Positions 50,145-61,300 of a DNA stretch of 64,000 nt are shown piece after piece. The notes under the pieces were generated by a model. That model did no database searches. It saw only the letters and a program-made list of their open reading frames with translations, and had not been told where the DNA came from. This DNA is from Nematopogon swammerdamellus. Taxonomy: Eukaryota; Arthropoda; Insecta; Lepidoptera; Adelidae. Made by a program: the position numbers and the translations under genes. How positions within the stretch are numbered: position 1 is the first letter of the stretch; each line of letters starts with the position of its first letter. The stretch lies in NCBI GenBank assembly GCA_946902875.1, contig OX336341.1:1240001-1304000 (forward strand). The letters run 5' to 3'.

Positions 50145-51020
50145 TTTATGTAAACCAACATGGGTGGCTGTGTCGAGAGACCAATGGTACAGTCGACAGA
50201 GCCAAAAAACCCCTCTCCTCGCGAAACCACGCTCAGTGAGGCGCCATGCCGGCAGATAGGCGGACTGTTGCTAGGCTGTCTAGCCCGTTGATACGACGTT
50301 TGAAGAAACCCAGGTTAAGGGATTCGGGAAACCCACTCGCCGGGAGACAGTTCCACACCCTAGCGGTGCGACAAAGAAACGATTTTGAGAACCGATGGGT
50401 TCTCAATAGCCCAATGTCAACAACAAAAAGGTGCTCATTTTCTCTGCGGCAAGTGCTGTGAAGATAGGTTGTATGGCAAGGAATAAGGGAAGCAAGTTTC
50501 TCCGAGCAGCGTCCATGATAGTAACTGTAGAACAGACTGAGTGATCCTACAAATCGTCTTTGACTGATAGAATTCAGATCATCAGTCAGTTTCGGGTCTC
50601 CCACCAGACGGACGGCTCGGCGCGGCGCTATATTGAATCCAAGGACGCCAACAGATGCTGGGGGCTGCCTCCCAAATGTGGCTACAGTATTCCATCACCG
50701 GCCTAATCTGCGATTTGTACAACATAAGTAGTTGTGCCGGTGAGAAAAACCTCCTATTTCGGTATATGATCCCCAGTTTTTTTGATGCGGTTTTGGCCTT
50801 GGACTCAATAAACTGCCCAAAGCCCACGTCCTTGGAAATGTTGCACTCCAGTAGGTCTATGTGCTCCGAGAGATGAACGACACTGCCTTGGAAACTTGCA
50901 AGGAAAGGGATGCGGTCGACCTTAGCAGAGAATACACAGCATTGCGTCTTGCGAACGTTAAAGGCAACAAGGTTCTCGTTGCCCCAAGTCGCAACTTTTT
51001 CAAGAACCTTATCGACACAA
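50145..51020 (-). pseudogene. LINE L1w, C-terminal RT part and 3' end
   Basis: From 51020 downward: DKVLEKVATWGNENLVAFNV, GCNISKDVGFGQFIESKAKT, LLMLYKSQIRPVMEYCSHIW, a frameshift near 50600, then FVGSLSLFYSYYHGRCSEKL, FSKSFLCRTARVWNCLPAS, FKRRINGLDSLATVRLSAGM and the two-stem tail, T-run at 50140-50147. Sister of 20683-21345. 5'-truncated. Confidence 0.82.
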
Positions 51021-51218
51021 GGGAGGATGCCGCCCACGCCGTATGGCACTGTGTGCTGTACGAGGATGAAAGGGATCGTATGGTATCGGAGGTGACCACG
51101 TGGAATAGCGGCCTGGTTTACTACCCGGATCTGGTGTCTTCGGAGGCGAATTTATCTGCCCTTCGCAGCCTGGTGGTTCAGGAAACGGGCAGACTAGGGG
51201 CCGACTGTATTTTATGAC
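51020..51218 (+). pseudogene. Non-LTR C-terminal fragment (R1-like)
   Basis: EDAAHAVWHCVLYEDERDRM and VVQETGRL resemble the His/Cys C-terminal end of R1-type ORF2. Directly abuts the L1w copy in opposite orientation. Confidence 0.5.
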
Positions 51219-51370
51219 GTACAAGTGTGAAACGTGGACTGTGATGGTCGCTGTTGTTCAAATGTTCAAAATTACCCAGCGAGCAATGGAGCGAGCCATG
51301 ATGGGAATATCGCTACGTGATATCGTGCGCAACGAACTCACGCGAGTGTGCGACGGCATAACTGCTTTTA
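51219..51370 (+). pseudogene. RTE-like LINE fragment
   Basis: KCETWTVM...FKITQRAMERAMMGISLRD, the segment that in RTE-type ORFs precedes the KWQWAGHV part. Confidence 0.6.
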
Positions 51371-51792
51371 ATATCTTTATTTTTCGCTTCTTATAAAAAA
51401 TTATGTAAAAAAAATAGCTCCTATTTGGCCATCCTTAGTGCTAAAAAGGCGTAAAACAATAGATTATATTAATTCTGCGGTAAAATTAAGGGGAATTAAG
51501 CAACTCATGTTTGATTTATATATTTTATAAAAATCTATGTGTATCTGGAACACAATCACGTCAAAGAGAATATAAATAGTTTGAACGTGGTTTGAACAAA
51601 GGTCGTTTAGTTGGGTGGTGCAAGGCATTGCCCGCGGCAAACCGCCGCGCTGTCGCTCTCACCAGCTCACCTTCACTGCACAACTCCACACACACCATCA
51701 CGCTGCAATCGGACAACCGACCGGGGTAAGCAGAGTGTTGTGATCATTGACTTAAAAAAAAACTTTGGTTATTTATTTATTTTTTAATAAAA

Positions 51793-52140
51793 TTTTTTTT
51801 TTTTTTTTTTTTTTTATGCATACTGACACGGTTGGCTACCATCACCTACAACATCCGTGATGTCAGCCCATAACACCGGGTGAACTTGGTGCCACGTCAG
51901 TGCTTCCCTTCGGTCGTGCCGGCTACACTGAACTGGACGGAAAACACAAACTATTTACATAGCCGTTTCGACCGACCTTTCATTCAGTGCGGTGGTACCA
52001 ACCCGGGCGGGTTAAACCCTACCACCTAGTAATATAAGAAGGGAGTCATATCCCTTAGTCGCCTTTTACGACATACACGGGGAGAGATGCAGTGGGGCTA
52101 TTCTTTTAAAGTACCGTCCCCACACGGTACAATTTATATG
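51793..52140 (-). repeat. SINE-B body with GTGTGGGGAC head, long T-run
   Basis: Full reverse copy with a 26-nt T-run: tail, core, head to GTACCGTCCCCACACGG. Well preserved. Confidence 0.87.
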
Positions 52141-52576
52141 GTTGTGATCACAACAATCGGTCAACAACGATCGGACCACAACACCGCCCGCGCCCGCGCG
52201 CCCCGGGCTAGACTGGTCTGGTTCAAAGCTCCTTCATGGTTGTGGTTGTGATGCAAGGACTCGGGTCGGGTCGGGTCTCGCCACCTCTCGTTATCGCTAT
52301 TCCCGGGATTTGTGGGGCCGTTATTTATTTATTTATTTATTTACTTTAGACAGGCAGCCTAGGCTGATACGTCTAAATCCAGTTAAAATTTGTCATGTCA
52401 TGGATTAACATGGATATTCCTACCTAGTCCACCTTAGGTTTTGTTTCTGTGAACAAATGTTGTTGATTTTCAATATCTGCGAATAAATATTGCGTGTTTT
52501 GAATATTTGTTTTGTTCTTATCTTCATTATTTAATCATCTTCATATGCCACAAATTATTATAATAATAAAAAAGTT

Positions 52577-52660
52577 TTTTTTATGGCAACTTACACGGTT
52601 GGCTACATCACCTACAACACCACCCGTGACGTCAGCCCATAACAACGGTGAACTACGTCT
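52577..52660 (-). repeat. SINE-B tail fragment
   Basis: TTTTATGGCAACTTACACGG ... AACAACGGTGAACTACG. Confidence 0.65.
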
Positions 52661-52829
52661 ATGGGTGCCCCGGATCCAAGGATCATCAATCCCTGAATCC
52701 CGGGGGATGTCCATATAAACATCATCATGCATGTTGTTCATTGACCGCAAATGGCACTACCTACGCCGATCTATCTTGTCCTAATATTTTGCTATAGTAT
52801 AAACGTGGTTTTTTTTCAATGGTAAGCTC

Positions 52830-53090
52830 GACATATGGCTCGCGCCAAGTGGCAGTGGGCTGGGCACGTTATCCGAAGAGACGATGACCGTTGGAGTAAC
52901 CGTGTCCTACACTGGCGGCCGTGGACAGGAAAACGGAGTGTAGGAAGACCACCCGCCAGGTGGGACGCCGACATCAAGTACGCCGGCGGAAATCAGTGGT
53001 TCCGTATCGCTGAAGGCCGGGAGGACTGGAGGAAAATTGGAGAGGCGTATGTCCAGCAGTGGACGCTTACACGCTGACTGACTGACTGAC
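52830..53090 (+). pseudogene. RTE-like LINE C-terminal fragment
   Basis: MARAKWQWAGHVIRRDDDRW, RSVGRPPARWDADIKYAGG and EDWRKIGEAYVQQWT are hallmark C-terminal motifs of RTE-type elements. Open frame of 80 codons ending in TGA, then a GACT tandem (53076-53092). Confidence 0.78.
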
Positions 53091-53282
53091 TGACATGGCT
53101 CGCGCCAGCGGCCAGACTAACGCAGAGGTGTAGTCCGGCGGCGCCATCTCGCGGAACACCCCTTTGTAGTCGACAGAACAGTAAAGTTCTTCGAACTGCA
53201 CGATTCTCTAAATCGTTCCTGTGCCCGGTGTGGAACGGACTCCCAGGGAATATCTTTCCCCACTCCTACAATCCACGGATCT

Positions 53283-53352
53283 TTAAATGAAATTGGCTGC
53301 GCCTGAGGCTTCGACCTCGGGTAGAGCCACCAAGTCCGGAAGCAATAAAAAA
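53283..53352 (+). repeat. Two-stem tail, family D, partial copy
   Basis: TTGGCTGCGCCTGAGGCTTC ... AGCCACCAAGTCCGG and an A-run; 5' outer arm missing. Confidence 0.55.
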
Positions 53353-53412
53353 AAATTAAGGTCCATGAGCGTCGTTAGACATCTATGGGGGGCTCGGCGC
53401 CACATTTTTTTG

Positions 53413-53775
53413 ATTTATTTTATTTTATGGAAACTGACACGGTTAGCTACATCCCCTACAACACCCGTGATGTCAGCCCATAACACCGGGTGAACTAGGT
53501 GCCATGTCAGTGCTTCCCTTCGGTCGTGCCGGCTACACTGAACTGGACGGAAAACACAAACTATTTACATAGCCGTTTCGACCACAGAACTCCTTCAGAA
53601 CTTCTCTGATCTGTGGTTTCGACCGACCTTTCATTCAGTGCGGTGGTACCAACCCGGGCGGGTTGAACCCTACCACCTAGTTAGCTAAGAAGGGAAGGGA
53701 CCTACAGTTTTACGTGGAATCCGAACCACGGTCAGCCTCCAACGGTAGAGCGATCACCAACAACAAAAACACCGA
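53413..53775 (-). repeat. SINE-B with partial tRNA/5S head and tiny insert
   Basis: Reverse copy. A 33-bp insert at 53584-53616 is flanked by TTTCGACC (53576-53583, 53617-53624). Confidence 0.83.
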
Positions 53776-53814
53776 TGACTCGCTCGGCCCACGTTTGTTG
53801 GGACTTGGGATACA

Positions 53815-53905
53815 GTGTGTGTGTGTGTGTGGTTTGTATGTATGCAAATAATTATGTATGTATGTATATCATATGTATATAGGTATGTACGTAATATGTA
53901 AGTGT
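53815..53905. repeat. (TG)n and (GTAT)n microsatellite
   Basis: GTGTGTGTGTGTG, then TATGTATGTATGTATA. Confidence 0.85.
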
Positions 53906-54029
53906 ATTACGAAGCAGCAAGTAAGGCACGAAGATAGTAGGTACAGTTCCCGACAGAAAATAATGCGTATCGAGCTTTAGAAAGAGAATCCGGTTGCATC
54001 CCTGTCGTACGAACTCGCACGTCTCTATT

Positions 54030-54462
54030 TTTTCTTATTTAGTCCGGTATGTGTTGCTTGGCTGAGTCAGAGGGACCAAAGCACATGCTCTGACTAGCCA
54101 ATATCACCTCCGAGAAGGTAGGTGCCATACCGGAGACTTCCCTGGATTGCTGGCTATACTGAACTAGAGGAGAACACAACCGCGAGGCTGCTATGCGGCC
54201 ATCTTACATCCAGTACTGTGGTACCAACCCAGTCGGCTACAATTTGAGCCTACCACCTAGTAAGAGGCAAGGGAAGGGATACTTAGGATTTCTGTGGAAG
54301 GGACCTACAGTTTTACACCGGTTCCGAACGGTGAAGCAGCAGGTGTAGGTATGCACGTAATTTTTTTCGTCAGAAAACTCATTGGGACACGCCGACCGGA
54401 TTCGAACCTCGGACCTCTCGCATGAGAAGCCGATGCCCAAACCACTCGGCCACCCGCCGCTC
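54030..54462 (-). repeat. SINE-A, full length
   Basis: Reverse: tail (outer arms decayed), core with a short internal duplication (GGGAAGGGATACTTAGGATT...GAAGGGACC), tRNA-like head to CCACCCGCCGC. Confidence 0.85.
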
Positions 54463-54648
54463 TATGCGACAGGGACGACGCTCTACAACCGTATTGTCTC
54501 TTTAAAAAGAGACACGCATTAATTGCTGCCGAGGACTGTACTTACCTTACTGTGTGACCTTCAATCCAATACACTCCAATTATTGACACCACCTTTCACT
54601 GATGTGATGGCAGAAGACTGCAGTGCACTGTGAACGGTGTGTGCGACA

Positions 54649-54997
54649 CAGGGTTGCCAGGTGTCCGGTTTTGGACCGGACAATCCGGTTTTTGGGGCTT
54701 GTGTCCGGTCTCCAAAATAATGAAAAACCGGACACCGAAACGTCCGGTTTTTCTTGATATAACGCAAATATTTACTTTTTCAGAACATTTTAATACTAAT
54801 ATTACTGTGTTCTTCGATTTTGCAGTAAGTTCGATCAATTCAATCCTTTGTTTTATTACTCTATCTCACATCTATTTTCAAAAGTAAAGGTCATGAAACA
54901 TATTTAACTTAAATCAACTTTCATTTTGCACCTGAAAAACAAAGACCCTTTGATGAAAAATGTCCGGTATTTTCAACTGAAACAACTGGCAACCCTG
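54649..54997. mobile_element. hAT-like MITE, 349 bp
   Basis: Perfect 12-bp TIR CAGGGTTGCCAG / CTGGCAACCCTG. Subterminal TGTCCGGTTTT motifs are repeated in both orientations. No exact 8-bp duplication was found. Confidence 0.75.
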
Positions 54998-55145
54998 GAC
55001 AGCAGAGGCTATTTAGGCCACAGCACGCCGCGCCCCGGTGTGAGTGAAGTTATCAGCTTCGCAGTAAATGTTATATAACCTGGTTGGTGGTTCATTAAGG
55101 TACCACCGAGCCTCTCAAGTGAGACGTTGGAGGTTCTAGGTATAA

Positions 55146-55445
55146 TGCCTCGGTAGCTCAGTGGTACGGTCGGTCGACTGTTGTTAAGCACACCTGGGCG
55201 CAGTAATGTAATTGTATGGGTGACCGTTCGACCCTTGGAGGCTGACTGTGGTTCGGATTCCACGTAAAACTGTAGATCTCTCTCTTCCCTTCTTACCTTA
55301 CTAGGTGGTAGGGTTTATCCCGCCCGGGTTGGTATCACCGCACTGAATGAAACGTCGGTCGAAACGGCTATGTAATGTTCGTGTTTTCCGTCCAGTTCAT
55401 AGTAGCCGACATGAAATGAAGGGAAACACTGACATGTTCTGACAT
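55146..55445 (+). repeat. SINE-B with tRNA/5S head, tail truncated
   Basis: TGCCTCGGTAGCTCAGTGGT, then GGGTGACCGTTCGACC, core, and body to AACACTGACATG, where the tandem repeat starts. Confidence 0.83.
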
Positions 55446-55795
55446 TTTCTTTTACGATTTGTCAAATATTTCACTTGCATCCACGAATAAATTGAATAAA
55501 TGAATACATACACATATGAATTTTATTGTAAATTACATTTATACATTTCATATGACGAATGAAATAAGTTTTCTTTTCCGATTTGTCAAATATTTCACTT
55601 GCATCCACGAATAAATTGAATAAATGAATACATACACATATGAATTTTATTGTAAATTACATTTATACATTTCATATGACGAATGAAATAAGTTTTTCTT
55701 TTCCGATTTGTCAAATATTTCACTTGCATCCACGAATAAATTGAATAAATGAATACATACACATATGAATTTTATTGTAAATTACATTCTCAGAA
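55445..55795 (+). repeat. Three tandem copies of a 124-bp unit
   Basis: GATTTGTCAAATATTTCACT TGCATCCACG starts recur at 124-125-bp spacing, near-identical. The third copy is cut short. Followed by a GAGAAGTTGACGAACTAC tandem (55868-56010). Confidence 0.88.
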
Positions 55796-56448
55796 ACTGA
55801 CCGATTATGAAATTGTCAACTTAATAATTCGACCAAATAAGAAAAAGGTAAATATAGAAATGGAGCAATTGAGAAGTTGACGAACTACTATGTTGACAGA
55901 ACAATAATCCGCCTATTTACGAAATGGACGAACTCGCATAGTGGTAAATTGAGAAGTTGACGAACTACGAAGTTGGCAAACTATAGTTATGAATGACTAA
56001 TTAAGAAGTTGACTCTCATCGCTGACACCTCCTTAGCTGTGGTTTCAGTAGCAATAAGAAATGCTAATTTGGAATACAAAGTAAACTTTTATGTAAACCA
56101 GTGTGGGTCTGTGCCGAGGAACCAAGGGTGCTCGACACTACATATATGCATAGATCATATTATTACTTCCAATAACAATCTGAAAAGCTGCAACGTTTTT
56201 AAATCCTTGCAACATTTTTTTTACATTCTTTAATTTTCACTTTTTCAGAATGTTTTTGTTCTTCTACTTTTTTTTGCATAAGAAGATCATAAATAAGTTT
56301 TTTTTTATTTATTATTTATTTATTAAATCAAACAAATTAATACTATATTATCTAATTTTACTAATTTTTATTATTATTATTTCATAAAAATAAATACCTT
56401 TAGAATTCATTGACACCATTACTTGAAATGAAATGAAAATATACTTTT

Positions 56449-56640
56449 TCTTTTTTTATGGACACTGACACGGTTGGCTACATCACCTACATACAACATC
56501 CGTGATGTCAGCCCATAACACCGGGTGAACTTGGTGCCAAGTCAGTGCTTCCCTTCGGTCGTGCCGGCTACACTGAACTGGACGGAAAACACAAACTATT
56601 TACATAGCTGTTTTGACCGACCTTTCATTCTTACTTTAGT
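56449..56640 (-). repeat. SINE-B tail and body fragment
   Basis: TTTTTATGGACACTGACACG ... GACCGACCTTTCATTC, core missing. Confidence 0.8.
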
Positions 56641-57313
56641 GCACAAAGATAGAAATGATAGAGGAAGAGAGAGAGGAAGGGAGGGGGGGAGGCAGGGAGA
56701 AAGAGAGAGAGAGAATATAAGAGAAACGATCATTTATCATCACATTTGAGTTTAAATCGGATTTGCTGTTAAATCGAGTCTACAGCGAGCGAAGCCGCAG
56801 GCAAAAGTTATTTTGAATATTATTGTTATTGCTATTGTTTGAATATTGAATATTTGAAACAATACATACTGCAAGTATTTTCCCTTATTATCCTTTTCCA
56901 AATACGTGACTCTACCATGCAGCCAAAAACACTCATGAACGGCTAAAAGCTAAGTAGGTCTCACTCACCACCACTCTGGCATTAGTCCGAATGGATTATG
57001 TGTGTAAATAGATTAGGGCAAATACTTCTGTTTGTTTTTCTCTCGAATCTACGTTTGCGCTAATAACGCAATGTACATAAAACATTTATGCACACCTATA
57101 AACACATAGAGTACGTACGTAGTGTAGCTAGGAACAATATAATTCTAATCTTATCACATCTGTGGATAGTCCACAAGCCACAGTCAGGATAGACCACTTT
57201 TAGGTCTAGCGTGGATAGCAAGCTATTATAGTACAAACAAAACATTATTTAAGCCTTATTTATGCTTTATTAAACATTATTTGTTCGAGATCGACGCTCA
57301 GGGAGCGGTGGAC
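56641..57313. other. Intergenic DNA with purine-rich stretch
   Basis: 56655-56730 is (GA)-rich. A GCGAGCGAAGCCGCAGG repeat end is at 56786. Nothing else supported. Confidence 0.4.
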
Positions 57314-58061
57314 TGTAGTGTTTCTTGCAATCTGGATCGGCGAAGACACCCAAGTCACTCGGTCTGCGACTCGCGGAGAGGAAATAACGACGTGAAATAA
57401 AACACCCGTGCTCTATCAACTATAACGTGACGGCCCGCCACCGGGGCAACTCGGACTTGAACGACAGGGGGCTCAGTGAGCACAACGCGACGCGGAGAGA
57501 GAGGGACGGCGGTAGCGCAGTCGAGCTCGCTCTTGATGTCAACCGCTTCGGCGGGAAAGCTCTGGTGCTCGCTGCGCTTGTTGCTTGAGGTCCGCACTCT
57601 ACCGCTGCTCGTAGTGTACTGGCGCGGGCGGCGGCTTAACGGCCCCCTTTTATAACCTGCCTGGGGACGCCGCGAGCAACAGAATGTTGCACCCACGCGC
57701 CGGGCAACAGAATGGTGCACCGCGGCGGCGGGGCGGCGGACCGTCGTACTATTGCGCTCGGCTTGGCTGTGACTCATATCTGTCGCTCTCGCCTTGAGTT
57801 ACTCCAGTAAAAGGCCGTCCAATAATATTATTTATTAAAATAACTTATGTCTAACCTATTCCATATTTTATCTATCTTATTTACTATAATCTATCGCTAC
57901 GCCTATCTATCTATTTCCTAACCTAGTAGCTAATTTACGCACTAACTTAGCCTACGGTTTTTAAATATGTTTATTTCTTATATTTATCTTATAATTAGCC
58001 TATATCTAAACTTATAAAACATATATATTTACACCTACTCTAAAAATGGAACTATGCTACA
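57314..58061 (-). repeat. LTR of BEL/Pao-like element (748 bp)
   Basis: On the + strand it begins TGTAGTGTTTC and ends ATGCTACA (TGTAG/CTACA inverted ends). On the - strand it contains a TATA box (GGTTATAAAAGGGGGCC, about 57645-57660), followed about 30 bp on by a transcription-start-like CAGTACACTACG. It follows directly after the integrase C-terminus. No second copy upstream. Confidence 0.7.
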
Positions 58062-58090
58062 CGCCGGCCGCTTCCTAGCTACATGCTACT

Positions 58091-58375
58091 CTAGCTAGAC
58101 CGGACAGGACTGCAGGGCTTGTCGTCGTCCGTAACATTCTCCCGCCGTCGCAGCTCTGCTCGATCCGCTTCGGTGGGAAGGACGACGATCTTCTTCACGG
58201 GCCTCCTGAAGAGGCGCCCCGCAGTCAGCACGTCGACGAAGCGCGTCACTCCGTCCGGTCCAGGGTGCACGGCTGCCACTCGTCCTCGCGGCCAGGTGTT
58301 GCGAGGGAAGTTGCCCGTAGTGGTGACGCAGTCCCTCCGCCGCCCTCCGGGGTCTGCCGCGCCTTCGCGGCTCCC
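58091..58375 (-). pseudogene. BEL/Pao integrase C-terminal domain (DUF5641-like)
   Basis: Frame ending at 58091 encodes NFPRNTWPRGRVAAVHPGPD, then VLTAGRLFRRPVKKIVVLPT and an acidic tail. WPxGRV...PGxDGVxR...T...RPVxKIVVLP is the hallmark of BEL/Pao integrase ends. The rest of pol is missing. Confidence 0.78.
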
Positions 58376-61300
58376 GCCGGTGCTGTAGCCAGGGCAGGAA
58401 CGGTCTGTCTGCCCGGCGGAGGAGGCGGCGTGCTGCGACGCGGCGGCGGCGGCGTGCTGCGACGCGGCGGTGGCGGCGTGCTGCGACGCGGCGGCGGCGG
58501 CGTGCTGCAACGCGGCGGCGGCGGCATACTGCTATGCAGCGGCGGCAGCGTCGTACGGCCAGGCAGCGGTGGCGGCGGTGTACGGCGGCGCTACATCGAC
58601 AGCGCGTTCGCGCTCGGTCGGCTGAGTGGGTTGTAGCGATAGCTCCCGCCGGTGCCGTTCGTCGACTTCGACTCGTAGTGGTGCGGCGTGCGGGCGGCCA
58701 CGCGATAGCGGCGGGCGGGCAGCGCGGCGTTCGTGTCCGCGGCGGCGGATGGCGCGGCGTGCGGCCCCGCGGTAGCGGCGGCGGCAGCAGCCTGTGGCTC
58801 GGACGCCCACGCAGCGGCGGCGGGCGGTAGCACGGCATGTGGCCCCGCGGTATCGGCGGCGGCAGCAGCAGCCTGTGGCGCGGACGGCCACGCAGCGATG
58901 GCGGGCGGTAGCGCGGTGTACTGCCACTCAGCGGCGGTGAGGGTGGCGCGGCGTGCGGCCGCGCCATATCAGCGGCGGCCGCAGCCTGTGGCGCTGTGTA
59001 CTGCCACGCAGCGGCGGCGGGCGGCGGCGCGGCGTGCGGCGGCCCCGCTGTATCGGCGGCGACGGCAGCCTGTGGCGCGGAGCACGGCCACGCAGCGACG
59101 GCGGGCGGCGGCCACGCCGCGCCGGCGAGTTGCAGCGGCGCGGGGGAGGTGGCGTGCGGCCCCGCCGCGCCGGCAGGTTGCAGCGGCGCGGAGGTAGAGG
59201 CGTGCGGCCCCGCCGCGCCGGCGGATTGCAGCGGCGCGGAGGCGGAGTCGTGCGGCCACACCGCGCCGGCAGGTTGCAGCGTCGCGGAGGTGGAGGCGTG
59301 CGACCACGCCGCGCCGGCAAGTTGCAGCGGCGCGGAGGTGGAGGCGTGCGGCCACGCCGCGCCGGCAGGTTGCAGCGGCGCGGAGGTGGAGGCGTGCGGT
59401 CCTGCCGCACCGGCGGATTGCAGCGGTGCGGAGGCGGAGTCGTGCGGCCACGCCGCGCCGGCAGGTTGCAGCGGCGCGGAGGTGGAGTCGTGCGGCCACG
59501 CCGCGCCGGCAGGTTGCAGCGGCGCGGAGGTGGAGTAGTGCGGCCCCGCCGCGCCGGCAGGTTGCAGCGGCGCGGAGGTGGAGTCTTGCGGCCACGCCGC
59601 GCCGGCAGGTTGCAGCGGCGCGGAGGCGGAGTAGTGCGGCCCCGCCGCGCCGGCAGGTTGCAGCGGCGCGGAGGCGGAGTCGTGCGGCCACGCCGCGCCG
59701 GCAGGTTGCAGCGGCGCGGTGGCGGAAGCGTGCGGCCCAGCCGCGCCGGCAGATTGCAGCGGCGCGGAGGCGGAGTCGTGCGGCCCCGCCGCGCCGGCAG
59801 GTTGCAGCGGCGCGGAGGCGGAGTGGTGCGGCCACGCCGCGCCGGCAAGTTGCAGCAGCGCGGTGACGGCGGCGTGCGGCCACACTGCACCGGCAGGTTG
59901 CAGCGGCGCAGTGGTGGAGTCGTGCGGGCCGGCCGCGCCGGCAGGTTGCAGCGGCGCGGAGGCGGAGTGGTGCGGCCACGCCGCGCCGGCAGGTTGCGGC
60001 GGCGTGGTGACGGCGGTGTTTGGCCACACTGCACCGGCAGGTTGCAGCGGCGCAGTGGTGGATGCGTGCGGCCCGGCCGCGCCGGCAGGTTGCAGCGGCG
60101 CGGAGGCGGAGTGGTGCGGCCACGCCGCGCCGGCAGGTTGCGGCGGCGCGGTGACGGCGGCGTTTGGCCACACTGCACCGGCAGGTTGCAGCGGCGCAGT
60201 GGTGGAGTCGTGCGGGCCGGCCGCGCCGGCAGGTTGCAGCGGCGCGGAGGCGGAGTGGTGCGGCCACGCCGCGCCGGCAGGTTGCGGCGGCGCGGTGACG
60301 GCGGCGTTTGGCCACACTGCACCGGCAGGTTGCAGCGGCGCAGTGGTGGAGTCGTGCGGGCCGGCCGCGCCGGCAGGTTGCAGCGGCGCGGAGGCGGAGT
60401 GGTGCGGCCACGCCGCGCCGGCAGGTTGCGGCGGCGCGGTGACGGCGGCGTTTGGCCACACTGCACCGGCAGGTTGCAGCGGCGCAGTGGTGGAGTCGTG
60501 CGGGCCGGCCGCGCCGGCAGGTTGCAGCGGCGCGGAGGCGGAGTGGTGCGGCCACGCCGCGCCGGCAGGTTGCGGCGGCGCGGTGACGGCGGCGTTTGGC
60601 CACACTGCACCGGCAGGTTGCAGCGGCGCAGTGGTGGAGTCGAGCGGGCCGGCCGCGCCGGCAGGTTGCAGCGGCGCGGAGGCGGAGTGGTGCGGCCACG
60701 CCGCGCCGGCAGGTTGCGGCGGCGCGGTGACGGCGGCGTTTGGCCACACTGCACCGGCAGGTTGCAGCGGCGCAGTGGTGGAGTCGTGCGGGCCGGCCGC
60801 GCCGGCAGGTTGCAGCGGCGCGGAGGCTGAGTGGTGCGGCCACGCCGCGCCGGCAGGTTGCGGCGGCGCGGTGACGGCGGCGTTTGGCCACACTGCACCG
60901 GCAGGTTGCAGCGGCGCAGTGGTGGAGTCGTGCAGTCCCGCCGCGCCGGCAGGTTGCAGCGGCGCGGAGGCGGAGTGGTGCGGCCATGCCGCGCCGGCAA
61001 GTTGCAGCAGCGCGGTGACGGCGACGTTTGGCCACACTGCACCGGCAGGTTGCAGCGGCGCAGTGGTGGAGTCGTGCGGCCCAGCCGCGCCGGCAGGTTG
61101 CAGCGGCGCGGAGGCGGAGTGATGCGGCCACGCCGCGCCGGCAGGTTGCGGCGGCGCGGTGACGGCGACGTTTGGCCACACTGCACCGGCAGGTTGCAGC
61201 GGCGCAGTGGTGGAGTCGTGCGGCCCAGCCGCGCCGGCAGGTTGCAGCGGCGCGGAGGCGGAGTGATGCGGCCACGCCGCGCCGGCAGGTTGCGGCGGCG

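Noticed and set aside
57355..57777. 140-codon ORF inside the BEL/Pao LTR
   Set aside because: LTR sequence with promoter motifs; the composition is Arg-rich and no domain is visible.
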